NCBI GenBank assembly: GCA_003133075.1
Contig: PKZN01000044.1
Location: forward strand, 6,316-24,250
Length of the DNA stretch: 17,935 nucleotides
Direction: 5' to 3'
From: Acidimicrobiaceae bacterium
Lineage (GTDB): Bacteria > Actinomycetota > Acidimicrobiia > Acidimicrobiales > RAAP-2
A program made the translations under genes and the position numbers. Shown here piece after piece: positions 1 through 7,205 of this stretch. Every line of letters starts with the position of its first letter. The stretch's first letter is position 1. Under the pieces are notes generated by a model. It made no database searches, was not told where the DNA came from, and saw only the letters and a program-made list of their open reading frames with translations.

Positions 1-782
1 AGCGTCTGGTTCATCGAGAGGTTCACCATCTCGGAATACGTCAGATTCCCGCTCTTCAAGACGTTCTGCGTATTGTCGCGCACGCGGTCGAAGACCACGA
101 CAGTGTCGTAGAGCGAATACCCGAGGATCGTCAAGATCGCGATCACCGTGTCCGGGGTGATCTGGAATCCGAACAGCGAATACACACCGACGGTCACCAA
201 GAGGTCGTGGACCATCGCGATGAACGCGGCGCCCGCCATCTTCGGCTCGAAGCGAACCGAGATGTAGGCGACGACCGCGATGAAGAACACGATCAAGGCC
301 TCGAGCGCTTTGTCGGTGATCTGGCCGCCCCAGGTCGGACCGACGGTGCTGGTGGAGACCTGATTGTCCGTGGTGTGGGCGACCTGGGCCATGGCGTCGA
401 CGACCTTGGTGGTGAGGATGCCCTGATTCGTCAAGGAGAGCGAGTTGATGTCGGCGGTCACCTGGTAGGTGTCCGAGCCCAGCTTCTCGACGATGGGATT
501 CGGCAGTCCGACCTTTTCTACGGCGTTGGTCATGGTGGTAATCGAGGTGTTGGGAGCGAGCACCTCCCACGAACTGCCGCCCTTGAACTCGATGCCGAGA
601 TTGAACCCTCTTATCCCGAGCGACGCGAGCCCGAGGACAATCACGGCCATCGACACGCTGAACCAGACCTTGCGCCGACCGACGAAGTCGACGCGGGTCA
701 GGCCGTGGTAGAGACGACCGAAGCGGCCGTAGTGCTTGTCGTCAATCGGCGCGAAGGACTCGACGTCCGTCTCGTTACTCAT
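1..782 (-). CDS. secF: Protein translocase subunit SecF (3' part missing, cut by window edge)
   Basis: SecF pairs with SecD in the membrane and uses the proton-motive force to help the SecYEG channel finish export. Reading the minus strand from ATG at 782 gives 260 residues before the window ends, so the C-terminal part lies outside. Seen: a cytoplasmic N-terminus, a first membrane helix at about residues 39-57, the family motif GIEFKGGS at 63-70, a periplasmic domain, then membrane segments including VHDLLVTVGVYSLFGF and GYSLYDTVVVFDRVRDN, which are typical of SecF. The ATG overlaps the end of secD by 8 bp (ATGAGTAA), with GGGAG upstream, so the two are probably translationally coupled. Identification is firm; only the C-terminus is unknown. 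Confidence 0.95.
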   Translation of the reverse strand, partial: MSNETDVESFAPIDDKHYGRFGRLYHGLTRVDFVGRRKVWFSVSMAVIVLGLASLGIRGFNLGIEFKGGSSWEVLAPNTSITTMTNAVEKVGLPNPIVEKLGSDTYQVTADINSLSLTNQGILTTKVVDAMAQVAHTTDNQVSTSTVGPTWGGQITDKALEALIVFFIAVVAYISVRFEPKMAGAAFIAMVHDLLVTVGVYSLFGFQITPDTVIAILTILGYSLYDTVVVFDRVRDNTQNVLKSGNLTYSEMVNLSMNQT

Positions 783-2292
783 CTCGTGCTCCCGCGTGCA
801 TACCGGCGGCCATTGAAAGCTTGGAGGTACTCGACGAACTACGACGCCCGAGCAAAATGACGAGTGGTCGAGTGAAGTACCAGGTGATGAAGACGTCCAT
901 CAACGTAGAGAGCCCTAAGAAGAAGGCGAAGCCCTTCACGTCGCCGACGGCGATGATGTAGAGCAGCACGGCGGCGAGCAGACTCACTGTGTCTGCGGCC
1001 AACACCGTGCGCCAGGCCGAGCGGAAACCGCGGTCGACCGAGGAACGCACCGAGCGCCCTGCTCGGGCTTCGTCTTTCAACCGCTCGAAGTAGACCACGT
1101 AACTGTCGACAGTGATACCAATGGACACAATCAATCCGGTGACACCAGCCAAGTCGAAACTGGGCGCGAAGGCCGTGTGTCCGAGCGCGGAGATGATCGC
1201 CCAGAGCAGCGACGCGGTCACCGCCAACCCGAGGATGATGACGAGTCCGAGCGCGCGATAGTAGAGGATGGTGTACAGCAGCACCAGCGCGAGACCGGCG
1301 AGGCCCGCGCCGAGTCCAGCGACCAACGCCGAGTGGCCGAGGGTCGGCGAGACGGTCACCGTGTCAAGAGCCTGGAGGCGCACCGGTAGGGCGCCGAAGT
1401 TCATCGCGAGGGCGAGGTTCTTCGCCGACGCCTCCGTGAAGGACCCGGAGATCTCCCCCGTGCCGTCGAAACTCGAAAAGCTCGTCTGCGTCGGTTGGAT
1501 GATTGGAGCGGACTGCACGACGCCGTCGAGTTCGATGGCGAGGAGCCGGTGAAAGTTGTCGCTCGCGACGGTGTCCCACTCCGGACTGCCGGTCGAGGTG
1601 AGGGTGTAGTTCACGACCCAGGCGCCCGCTTGATCCTGCTGGGCCACGGCCTTTTTGATGGCGTGACCCGTCAGCTCCGAAGGCCCGAGCACGTAGCGCA
1701 GTCCCTTGTCGCCGAGCACCGGGAGGAGGACCTCATCTTTGGGCAGATCCTTTGGCGGCGACGTCGACTTGATGTTGGTGAACGCCGGGTCGGGGGCGAG
1801 ATTGTTGCTCGTAAAACCCGAGATGTTGTTCGACGGTTGAACGTCGAGGTTGGCTTCGGTCATCTGATAGTTGGCCGCGCACGTCGGGAGGGTCTTTTTG
1901 CCCAACGGCTTCAACTTGGACCCAACTTCCGCCTGGCAGAGCACCGGGCGAAAGAGCAACTGCGCGGTCTGGCCGACGATTGCCAATACGTTCCTGGCGT
2001 GTGTGGCGCCCGGCACACTCACCACCACCTCTTTGCCTTGGAGGTTCACCGTCGCGCCCGAGACGCCCAAGCCATCGACGCGGTTGGTCAAGATGGTGAC
2101 GACCTCTTGCATATCGGCCGTCGTCGCGTGGGTGGTGGGCTTGTAGACGACCGAAAGTCCCCCGGCGAGGTCGAGGCCGAGTTTCGGGCCCCAGCCGAGC
2201 GACAACGTCGCGGCGAGCGATCCAAAGGCAATTGCGATGGTGAGGACGAGGCTGACAATCAGTGATCGTCGCGAGCCAACCTGTGGCGGCAT
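775..2292 (-). CDS. secD: Protein translocase subunit SecD
   Basis: SecD is the larger partner of SecF in the Sec accessory complex; its large extracytoplasmic domain acts on the emerging protein. The 505-residue product has one N-terminal membrane helix (about 10-31), the conserved GLDLAGG motif at 39-45, a P1-type domain (around LTNRVDGLGVSG), and a C-terminal block of membrane helices with SIGITVDSYVVYFERLKDE, which matches the usual SIGMAVDANVLIFERI region. The start ATG shares one base with the yajC stop (TAATG). AGAAGG lies 12 nt upstream, inside yajC. The gene overlaps secF by 8 bp. Order yajC-secD-secF is the usual one and supports the assignment. Length is within the family range for a separate (unfused) SecD. 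Confidence 0.97.
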   Translation of the reverse strand: MPPQVGSRRSLIVSLVLTIAIAFGSLAATLSLGWGPKLGLDLAGGLSVVYKPTTHATTADMQEVVTILTNRVDGLGVSGATVNLQGKEVVVSVPGATHARNVLAIVGQTAQLLFRPVLCQAEVGSKLKPLGKKTLPTCAANYQMTEANLDVQPSNNISGFTSNNLAPDPAFTNIKSTSPPKDLPKDEVLLPVLGDKGLRYVLGPSELTGHAIKKAVAQQDQAGAWVVNYTLTSTGSPEWDTVASDNFHRLLAIELDGVVQSAPIIQPTQTSFSSFDGTGEISGSFTEASAKNLALAMNFGALPVRLQALDTVTVSPTLGHSALVAGLGAGLAGLALVLLYTILYYRALGLVIILGLAVTASLLWAIISALGHTAFAPSFDLAGVTGLIVSIGITVDSYVVYFERLKDEARAGRSVRSSVDRGFRSAWRTVLAADTVSLLAAVLLYIIAVGDVKGFAFFLGLSTLMDVFITWYFTRPLVILLGRRSSSSTSKLSMAAGMHAGARDE

Positions 2293-2699
2293 TACTTCGC
2301 GTCACCTTCTGTCGGGTGGTCCTCGGGTGACGTGTGGTCGTCGGGCTTCGTGTGGTCGTCGTGCGACGCACTGTCGTCGGTCGACTCCGGGATAGACGGC
2401 AAGACCGGGGTGTACTTCCCCGCGATCGCACGCGTAATGAACTGCAATTCCACACCACCCTCGGTGCGGATGGTGACCAGGCCGTCCTGGTTCTTCACGA
2501 CCGTTCCCACGAGACCGCCAATGGTTTGGGCGCGCTCGCCCACTTCGACCTTGTTCGTTTCGAGTCGCTGGGCCTTCATCCGCTTGTTACGAGGACGCAG
2601 GTAGAAGTAGTACACCGCGCCGATAACCACGACGTAAAGAAGAATCAGCTCTGGCGGAAGACCGTGAGAAGTCGTTTTGGCGGCGGCGGCGAGCAACAT
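2292..2699 (-). CDS. yajC: Preprotein translocase subunit YajC with His/Asp-rich tail
   Basis: YajC is a small single-pass membrane protein that associates with SecDF and YidC. The 135-residue product shows one membrane helix at about 17-34 followed by the characteristic YFYLRPRNKRMKAQ stretch, then a small soluble domain (GERAQTIGGLVGTV). The end is unusual: residues 113-130 repeat a six-residue unit (HDDHTK, PDDHTS, PEDHPT), rich in His, Asp and Pro, encoded by a degenerate 18-bp tandem repeat. The start ATG at 2699 is supported by GAAGGA 7 nt upstream. It is 54 bp downstream of ruvB, and TAGAGT at 2729-2734 could be its own -10 element. The stop shares one base with the secD start. Confidence 0.93.
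   Translation of the reverse strand: MLLAAAAKTTSHGLPPELILLYVVVIGAVYYFYLRPRNKRMKAQRLETNKVEVGERAQTIGGLVGTVVKNQDGLVTIRTEGGVELQFITRAIAGKYTPVLPSIPESTDDSASHDDHTKPDDHTSPEDHPTEGDAK
2313..2366 (-). repeat. Degenerate 18-bp tandem repeat inside yajC, three units
   Basis: Three consecutive 18-bp units at 2313-2330, 2331-2348 and 2349-2366. The second and third share CGTGTGGTCGTCG exactly (+ strand) and agree at 15 of 18 positions by eye; the first agrees with the second at 13 of 18. The repeat is in frame and encodes the His/Asp-rich six-residue units at the YajC C-terminus. Such repeats can change copy number by slippage without breaking the frame. Confidence 0.7.
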
Positions 2700-2728
2700 G
2701 GGTATTTCCTTCGTTAAGAGACAGAGAA

Positions 2729-2734
2729 ACTCTA
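2729..2734 (-). promoter_or_regulatory. Possible -10 element for yajC-secD-secF
   Basis: On the minus strand TAGAGT (TANNNT class) lies in the 54-bp gap between the ruvB stop and yajC. Transcription starting about 7 nt downstream would give a leader of roughly 20 nt that still contains the GAAGGA ribosome-binding site. No convincing TTGACA-like -35 was found at 17-18 bp. A short match like this occurs often by chance. Confidence 0.25.
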
Positions 2735-2753
2735 CTCGCTAGGCCTTTCCGCT

Positions 2754-3794
2754 TTAGAACAGGCCGTCCTGACGGGGTTGAATGCCCAGGTGTTCGTACG
2801 CTCGCGCGGTGGCGAGGCGTCCGCGCGGCGTGCGCACCATCAACCCCGCCCGCAAGAGATAGGGCTCGTAGGCGTCTTCGATCGTGAAGGGCTCTTCTCC
2901 GCACGCGTGGGCCAACGTCGTCAACCCGACCGGCATCGAGGCGAACTGCTCACAGAGCAACCGCAAGATCCGTCGGTCGATCTTGTCGAGTCCGAACTCG
3001 TCGACCCCAAAGAGCGCGAGGGCGGCGATCGCCACCTCGGCGTCGACCCGGTCGTGGTCGTTCACCGAGGCAAAGTCCCGCACTCGGCGAAGGAGGCGAT
3101 TCGCGATGCGTGGCGTCCCGCGGCTGCGCGAGGCGATGATCGTTGCCGCCTCGGCCTCCAAATCGACCTTCAAGAGGCCAGCCGAACGCGTGGCGATGAT
3201 CGTGAGTTCTGCGACGTCGTAGAGATCGAGTTGCCCGATGAATCCGAAGCGGTCGCGAAGCGGTGCCGCGACCAGTCCGGTCCTCGTGGTCGCGCCGACG
3301 AGGGTGAAGTTCGGTAGGTCCAAGCGAATCGACCGCGCGGAGGGTCCGCGCCCGATCATGACGTCGAGGCGGAGGTCCTCCATCGCGGGATAGAGCACCT
3401 CTTCCACCGCGCGCGAGAGCCGGTGCAGTTCGTCGATGAAGAGCACGTCGCCGTCTTGGAGATCGGTGAGGAGCGCGGCCAGATCACCCGGGCGCGACAG
3501 CACTGGCCCTGAAGTGACTCGAAAGCCCGAACCCATCTCACTGGCCACGATGCTGGCGAGTGACGTCTTGCCCAGTCCTGGTGGTCCGGCGAAGAGAAGG
3601 TGGTCCACGCTCTGGTGACGAGCCTTCGCCGAGCCCAAGACGACCTGTAGATGTCCGACCAAATCGCGTTGACCGACGAAGTCCGCCAACGTCGGTGGTC
3701 GAAGTGAGACTTCCACCCGTCGTTCGTTCTCCGTCGCCTCCGGCGTGACCACGTGGTCGCTCAAGCGTTCGAGGTCGAGCTCGTGTTTGCTCAC
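2754..3794 (-). CDS. ruvB: Holliday junction branch migration ATPase RuvB
   Basis: RuvB is the AAA+ motor that drives branch migration of Holliday junctions with RuvA; RuvC then cuts them. The 346-residue product carries Walker A GPPGLGKT at 70-77, Walker B with DELH at 121-124, sensor GATTRTG around 167-173 including the conserved Arg, LRDRFG at 179-184, and a C-terminal winged-helix DNA-binding domain (GLTTLAHACGEEPFTIEDAYEPYL). Length is normal. The start is GTG at 3794, overlapping the ruvA stop by 4 bp (GTGA), so translation is probably coupled. It is the third gene of a ruvC-ruvA-ruvB run. Confidence 0.98.
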   Translation of the reverse strand: MSKHELDLERLSDHVVTPEATENERRVEVSLRPPTLADFVGQRDLVGHLQVVLGSAKARHQSVDHLLFAGPPGLGKTSLASIVASEMGSGFRVTSGPVLSRPGDLAALLTDLQDGDVLFIDELHRLSRAVEEVLYPAMEDLRLDVMIGRGPSARSIRLDLPNFTLVGATTRTGLVAAPLRDRFGFIGQLDLYDVAELTIIATRSAGLLKVDLEAEAATIIASRSRGTPRIANRLLRRVRDFASVNDHDRVDAEVAIAALALFGVDEFGLDKIDRRILRLLCEQFASMPVGLTTLAHACGEEPFTIEDAYEPYLLRAGLMVRTPRGRLATARAYEHLGIQPRQDGLF

Positions 3795-4363
3795 GGGCGT
3801 CTCAGAAGTTGCAGTGCTCGTCGTAGAGCCGCCGACTCGTCACTCGGCAGCGTCACGTCGCGCAACGCGTCACGAATCTCGTGACTGGTGTAGCCGAGCG
3901 CGCGCAGCGCGTCGTCGATCGCGGCGTCGACGTGTTCGACGGGTTCGCTGGACTCGTAGACACCGTCAACGAATACCTTGCCCTTCAGCTCGAGGACGAT
4001 GCGACTCGCGGTCTTTGGACCTATCCCCGAGATGGTGGCGACTTTCTTGGCGTCGTCGCTTTCGATGGCGTAGGCGAGCTCCGACACGCTCATGGTGCGT
4101 AGCGCCCCGAGCGCCGTCGAGGGGCCCACCCCGGGCGTCGCCAAGAGCAACTCGAAGAATTCGCGGTCTTCCAGGGTATGAAAACCGAAGAGTTGGATGG
4201 CGTCAGCTCGCACCACCGTAAAGATGAACAGTTCAATGAGTTCATCAAACTTCGGCGCCTCGCTCGAGGCGACGTGGACCTCGTAGCCAACACCTTGTAC
4301 GTCGACGAGGAGCGCACCGTTTCTAAGTTCGTGCAGCACTCGTCCGCTGAGCCAGCCGATCAT
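3791..4363 (-). CDS. ruvA: Holliday junction DNA-binding protein RuvA
   Basis: RuvA binds the four-way junction as a tetramer and loads RuvB. The 190-residue product has the N-terminal OB-fold (MIGWLSGRVL through VVRADAIQLFGFHTLEDREFFELL), two helix-hairpin-helix motifs (TPGVGPSTAL at about 76-85; ISGIGPKTAS at 111-120, followed by RIVLELKGK) and a C-terminal three-helix domain that contacts RuvB (DDALRALGYTSHEIRDALR). Length is close to the family norm. The ATG overlaps the ruvC stop by 4 bp (ATGA), and its own TGA overlaps the ruvB GTG by 4 bp, so all three ruv genes are linked by overlapping codons. Confidence 0.97.
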   Translation of the reverse strand: MIGWLSGRVLHELRNGALLVDVQGVGYEVHVASSEAPKFDELIELFIFTVVRADAIQLFGFHTLEDREFFELLLATPGVGPSTALGALRTMSVSELAYAIESDDAKKVATISGIGPKTASRIVLELKGKVFVDGVYESSEPVEHVDAAIDDALRALGYTSHEIRDALRDVTLPSDESAALRRALQLLRRP

Positions 4364-4872
4364 GCGCGGGTGTCGACCGGGTAGCGGCGTTCGACGCGAA
4401 CGATCATGAAGTAGGCAATCGCGAGGGCCAGCGCGTCCGCGGCGTCGGCGGGCTTGGGGACGTCACTGAGTCCACAGAGTCGTGCAACCATTCCTTGAAC
4501 CTGTGACTTACTGGCCGCGCCGTATCCCGTCACGGCGAGTTTAACCTCCTGTGCGGTGAACTGTCGCACCGCGACGTCGCCCGTGCCCGCGAGCGCGATC
4601 GCCACACCACTCGCTTGGGCCACGGGAATCGCGGTCTTGGCATTTCGTTGGTAAAACACCCGCTCCACCACGACCGCTTCGGGTTTCATCTCGACGAGCA
4701 ACGCCGCCAACTCCACGTGTAACTGGCGAAGGCGCAGCTCGACGGGTAGGTCGGGCGCCGTCTCGATCGTCCCGGCGCGCACCGCGCGAAAGGACTCGAC
4801 TCCCTCAAAGGATCCCTCGACGAGACCGAAGCCGCAGCGCGTGAGGCCGGGGTCGATACCGAGTACGAACAT
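4360..4872 (-). CDS. ruvC: Crossover junction endodeoxyribonuclease RuvC
   Basis: RuvC is the Mg2+-dependent nuclease that resolves Holliday junctions. The 170-residue product keeps all four acidic catalytic positions: D7 (GIDPG), E70 (VVVERVF), D143 and D146 (PADAADALALA). Length is normal. The gene begins the ruvCAB run and its stop overlaps the ruvA start by 4 bp. It lies 40 bp after yebC. No good Shine-Dalgarno sequence precedes the ATG (the nearest G-rich tract, GGGCGG, is too far away). Instead TAGTAT lies exactly 7 nt before the ATG, which would suit a leaderless transcript. The start is supported because the catalytic D7 would be lost with any later start. Confidence 0.97.
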   Translation of the reverse strand: MFVLGIDPGLTRCGFGLVEGSFEGVESFRAVRAGTIETAPDLPVELRLRQLHVELAALLVEMKPEAVVVERVFYQRNAKTAIPVAQASGVAIALAGTGDVAVRQFTAQEVKLAVTGYGAASKSQVQGMVARLCGLSDVPKPADAADALALAIAYFMIVRVERRYPVDTRA

Positions 4873-4879
4873 ACGTTCG

Positions 4880-4885
4880 ATACTA
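4880..4885 (-). promoter_or_regulatory. Candidate -10 element for leaderless ruvC transcription
   Basis: Minus-strand TAGTAT (TANNNT) is separated by 7 nt from the ruvC ATG, which would place the transcription start at or next to the A of the ATG. The lack of a usable ribosome-binding site at this gene supports this reading. No clear -35 box is seen. Inferred from geometry only. Confidence 0.4.
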
Positions 4886-4912
4886 CCGCCCGCTATCGGT
4901 AAAAACGGGGAA

Positions 4913-5662
4913 TCAGCCGTCGTAGGCGGCGAGCAGGTCGTCGGCGATATCGAAGTTCGCGTAGACGTTCTGCACGTCGTCGTGATCGTCCAACGCGTCC
5001 ATGAGGCGCAGGACCTTCTTCGCTTCGACGTCCTCGGTGACCGCTACGACGTTCTGGGGCACCAGCGTGAGTTCCGCGCTGGTGACCTTGAGGCCGTGCT
5101 TCTCCAAGTCGTCGCGCACCGAGCCGAGGTCGTGCGGCTCGGTGGTGACCGTGTAGTTCGGGCCGTTCGCTTCGTAGTTCTCCGCGCCGGCTTCCATGAT
5201 CCACTCGAGCAGTTGATCCTCATCCAGCGGCCCTTGGACCTCGAGCAGTCCCTTTCGTTCGAACTGCCAGGCGACCGCGCCCGGCTCGGCGACCGCGCCA
5301 CCTTGACGCCCAAAGACGTGTTTAATCTCGGCGCTCGTACGGTTTCTGTTATCCGTCAGGGTCTCGACGATCACCGCCACACCGCTCGGTCCGTAGCCCT
5401 CGTAGCTGATCGCTTCGTAGCGCACGCCTTCGAGCTCGCCGGTACCGCGCTTGACCGCGCGGTCGATGGTGTCGATGGGCACGGAGGCTTCGCGGGCCTT
5501 TTGGTACATCGTGCGTAGCGCCGCGTTGGCGTTGGCGTCACCACCGCCCTCGCGAGCGGCGACTTCGACTTGGCGGATTAATTTGGCAAAGACCTTCGCG
5601 CGCGCCTGGTCTTTGGCGCCCTTGCGGTGTTTGGTCGTTGCCCACTTCGAATGGCCGGACAT
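4913..5662 (-). CDS. YebC/PmpR family (TACO1-like) protein
   Basis: A 249-residue member of the YebC/TACO1 family. It opens with the hallmark MSGHSKWATTKHRKGAKDQ and has the conserved middle regions (YEGYGPSGVAVIVETLTDNRNRT split across about 87-108; FGRQGGAVAEPGAVAW near 116-131). Family members have been described as transcriptional regulators and, more recently, as factors that help ribosomes through difficult peptide sequences; which applies here cannot be read from sequence. The ATG has a strong ribosome-binding site (GGGAGGA, 5 nt spacing). It lies 45 bp after pdxT and 40 bp before ruvC, its usual neighbour in many bacteria. Full length, no defects seen. Confidence 0.95.
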   Translation of the reverse strand: MSGHSKWATTKHRKGAKDQARAKVFAKLIRQVEVAAREGGGDANANAALRTMYQKAREASVPIDTIDRAVKRGTGELEGVRYEAISYEGYGPSGVAVIVETLTDNRNRTSAEIKHVFGRQGGAVAEPGAVAWQFERKGLLEVQGPLDEDQLLEWIMEAGAENYEANGPNYTVTTEPHDLGSVRDDLEKHGLKVTSAELTLVPQNVVAVTEDVEAKKVLRLMDALDDHDDVQNVYANFDIADDLLAAYDG

Positions 5663-5672
5663 AGTTCCTCCC

Positions 5673-5684
5673 GCCCCGTGGGGC
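5673..5684 (-). other. Short GC hairpin between pdxT and yebC
   Basis: GCCCC, two bases, GGGGC: an inverted repeat that could form a 4-bp stem with a 4-nt loop, directly upstream of the yebC ribosome-binding site. There is no U-tract, so it is unlikely to be an efficient terminator on its own. TACGAT at 5691-5696 on the minus strand is a weak -10 candidate just before it. Confidence 0.25.
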
Positions 5685-5707
5685 TTGGCTATCGTATCGA
5701 AGTTTGA

Positions 5708-6292
5708 CTAGATCGAGTCGAGGAAAAGACCGTGCACGCGCGCGTCGTGGGCCAGTTCGGGGTGAAACGACGCGCCCCAGACGTTTCCCTGGCGCACCAA
5801 CACGGGGTGCGCGCCGTCGCCGTGGTCGTAGGTCGCGAGCACGTCGACGCCGTCGTCACAGCGTTCAATCTTGGGGGCGCGGATGAACACCCCCGCCACT
5901 TCCCCGACACCGCGGACCTCCACCGGTGACTCGAAGCTCGCGATCTGGCGTCCGTAGCCGTTACGGCGCACCGAGAGCGCCAGCGCGGCGTAACTCCACT
6001 GGTCGCTGCGGCCATCGAGCACCTCGGCGCTCAGGAGGATCAATCCCGCGCAGGTGCCAAAGACGGGCAAGCCGTCGTTGATCGACGCCCCGAGTTCGTC
6101 CTGCAGCCCCGAGGTGACGAGGAGGTGCGCGATGGTGGTCGACTCGCCGCCGGGCACGACCAGCGCGTCGACGCTTGCGAGTTGTTGGGGCGTCCTCACC
6201 TTGAGGACTTCGACGTCGAGGGATTCGAGGACTGAAACGTGTTCGCCGACGTCGCCCTGGAGGGACAAGACGCCGACGCGGCGCGCTACCAA
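5708..6292 (-). CDS. pdxT: Pyridoxal 5'-phosphate synthase glutaminase subunit PdxT
   Basis: PdxT releases ammonia from glutamine and passes it to PdxS for pyridoxal phosphate synthesis. The 194-residue product has the class-I-like glutaminase triad: C81 in FGTCAGLI, and H177 and E179 in FHPEL. PGGEST is at 47-52. The N-terminus (GVLSLQGDVGEH) is typical. The likely start is TTG at 6292, giving a product that begins MVARRVGVLSLQG and overlaps pdxS by 7 bp. No ATG or GTG is available before the first conserved strand, and the next in-frame TTG would remove part of it. No strong ribosome-binding site is seen, so coupling to pdxS translation is likely. Downstream gap to yebC is 45 bp. Confidence 0.95.
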   Translation of the reverse strand: MVARRVGVLSLQGDVGEHVSVLESLDVEVLKVRTPQQLASVDALVVPGGESTTIAHLLVTSGLQDELGASINDGLPVFGTCAGLILLSAEVLDGRSDQWSYAALALSVRRNGYGRQIASFESPVEVRGVGEVAGVFIRAPKIERCDDGVDVLATYDHGDGAHPVLVRQGNVWGASFHPELAHDARVHGLFLDSI

Positions 6293-7182
6293 CCGCGCTC
6301 GGCGAGTCGCTGCTCGAGCGACGCGGTCTCCCAGCCCTTCATGGCCGAGCCGAGTCCCGTCGAGACCTTCGCGACGACGCTGGGGTCTTCGAAGTGCGTG
6401 GTCGCCTCGACGATGGCTTGGGCCATGCGCGTGGGGTCCTCGCTCTTAAAGATCCCCGATCCGACGAAGACCGCCTCGGCGCCGAGCTGCAGCACGAGGG
6501 ACGCGTCGGCCGGCGTCGAGATGCCCCCGGCACAAAAGAGCGGCACGGGGAGTTTTCCGATCGCGGCGACCTCTTGGACGAGGGCCAGGGGTGCCTGGAG
6601 GTCCTTCGCTAACGCGTAGAGCTCGTTGGCGTCCGCGCTGTGGAGTCGTCGGATCTGGGTGTTGATCGTGCGCAGGTGGCGCACCGCTTCGACGACGTTG
6701 CCGGTGCCGGCTTCGCCCTTGGAGCGGATCATGCAGGCGCCTTCGCTGATGCGACGCAGCGCCTCACCGAGGTTGGTGGCGCCACAGACGAAGGGCACCG
6801 TGAAGGCCCACTTATCGATGTGGTGCTCCTCATCGGCGGGCGTCAGCACTTCGGACTCGTCGATGTAGTCAACGTCAAGGGCCTCTAAAATCTGCGCCTC
6901 CGCGAAGTGACCGATACGAGCCTTCGCCATCACCGGGATGGTGACGGCGGCTTGGATCTCTTGGATCATCAAGGGGTCGCTCATGCGCGCCACTCCCCCG
7001 TCTCGTCGGATGTCCGCGGGGACTCGCTCCAAGGCCATCACCGCGACGGCGCCGGCGTCTTCGGCGATCTTGGCCTGTTCGGGGTTGACGACGTCCATGA
7101 TGACCCCACCGCGCAACATGTCGGCCAGCCCGCGTTTGACGATCGCCGTACCAGTAACCGGTGTTTGATTGGTCGAACTCAT
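6286..7182 (-). CDS. pdxS: Pyridoxal 5'-phosphate synthase lyase subunit PdxS
   Basis: PdxS condenses ribose 5-phosphate, glyceraldehyde 3-phosphate and ammonia from PdxT into pyridoxal phosphate. The 298-residue (beta/alpha)8 protein is highly conserved: GGVIMDVVNPEQAKIAEDAG near the start with D30, ALERVPADIRRDGGVARMSDP, catalytic K87 (VMAKARIGH) and K155 (IRSKGEAGTGN). Length matches the family. The stop overlaps the pdxT TTG start. Upstream, 23 bp separate it from the M48-like gene. No clear Shine-Dalgarno is present, but TAGGCT stands 6 nt before the ATG, so leaderless transcription is possible. The neighbouring pdxT confirms the role. Confidence 0.98.
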   Translation of the reverse strand: MSSTNQTPVTGTAIVKRGLADMLRGGVIMDVVNPEQAKIAEDAGAVAVMALERVPADIRRDGGVARMSDPLMIQEIQAAVTIPVMAKARIGHFAEAQILEALDVDYIDESEVLTPADEEHHIDKWAFTVPFVCGATNLGEALRRISEGACMIRSKGEAGTGNVVEAVRHLRTINTQIRRLHSADANELYALAKDLQAPLALVQEVAAIGKLPVPLFCAGGISTPADASLVLQLGAEAVFVGSGIFKSEDPTRMAQAIVEATTHFEDPSVVAKVSTGLGSAMKGWETASLEQRLAERGW

Positions 7183-7188
7183 GAACCC

Positions 7189-7194
7189 AGCCTA
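7189..7194 (-). promoter_or_regulatory. Possible -10 element for pdxS-pdxT
   Basis: Minus-strand TAGGCT (TANNNT) ends 6 nt before the pdxS ATG, in a 23-bp gap with no good ribosome-binding site. The spacing suits a leaderless transcript. No -35 box is evident. Confidence 0.3.
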
Positions 7195-7205
7195 CAAGGC
7201 GTTCT

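Noticed and set aside
207..860. Plus-strand open frame opposite secF/secD
   Set aside because: Covers the conserved secF reading frame in antisense and shows no family similarity.
1495..2265. Plus-strand open frame opposite secD
   Set aside because: Antisense to a conserved gene, composition dominated by Arg, Gly, Val and Asp, with no recognisable motif.
4873..4912. LexA/SOS box upstream of ruvC
   Set aside because: No actinobacterial-type GAAC-N4-GTTC palindrome is present in this gap; GAAC near the ATG lacks its partner.
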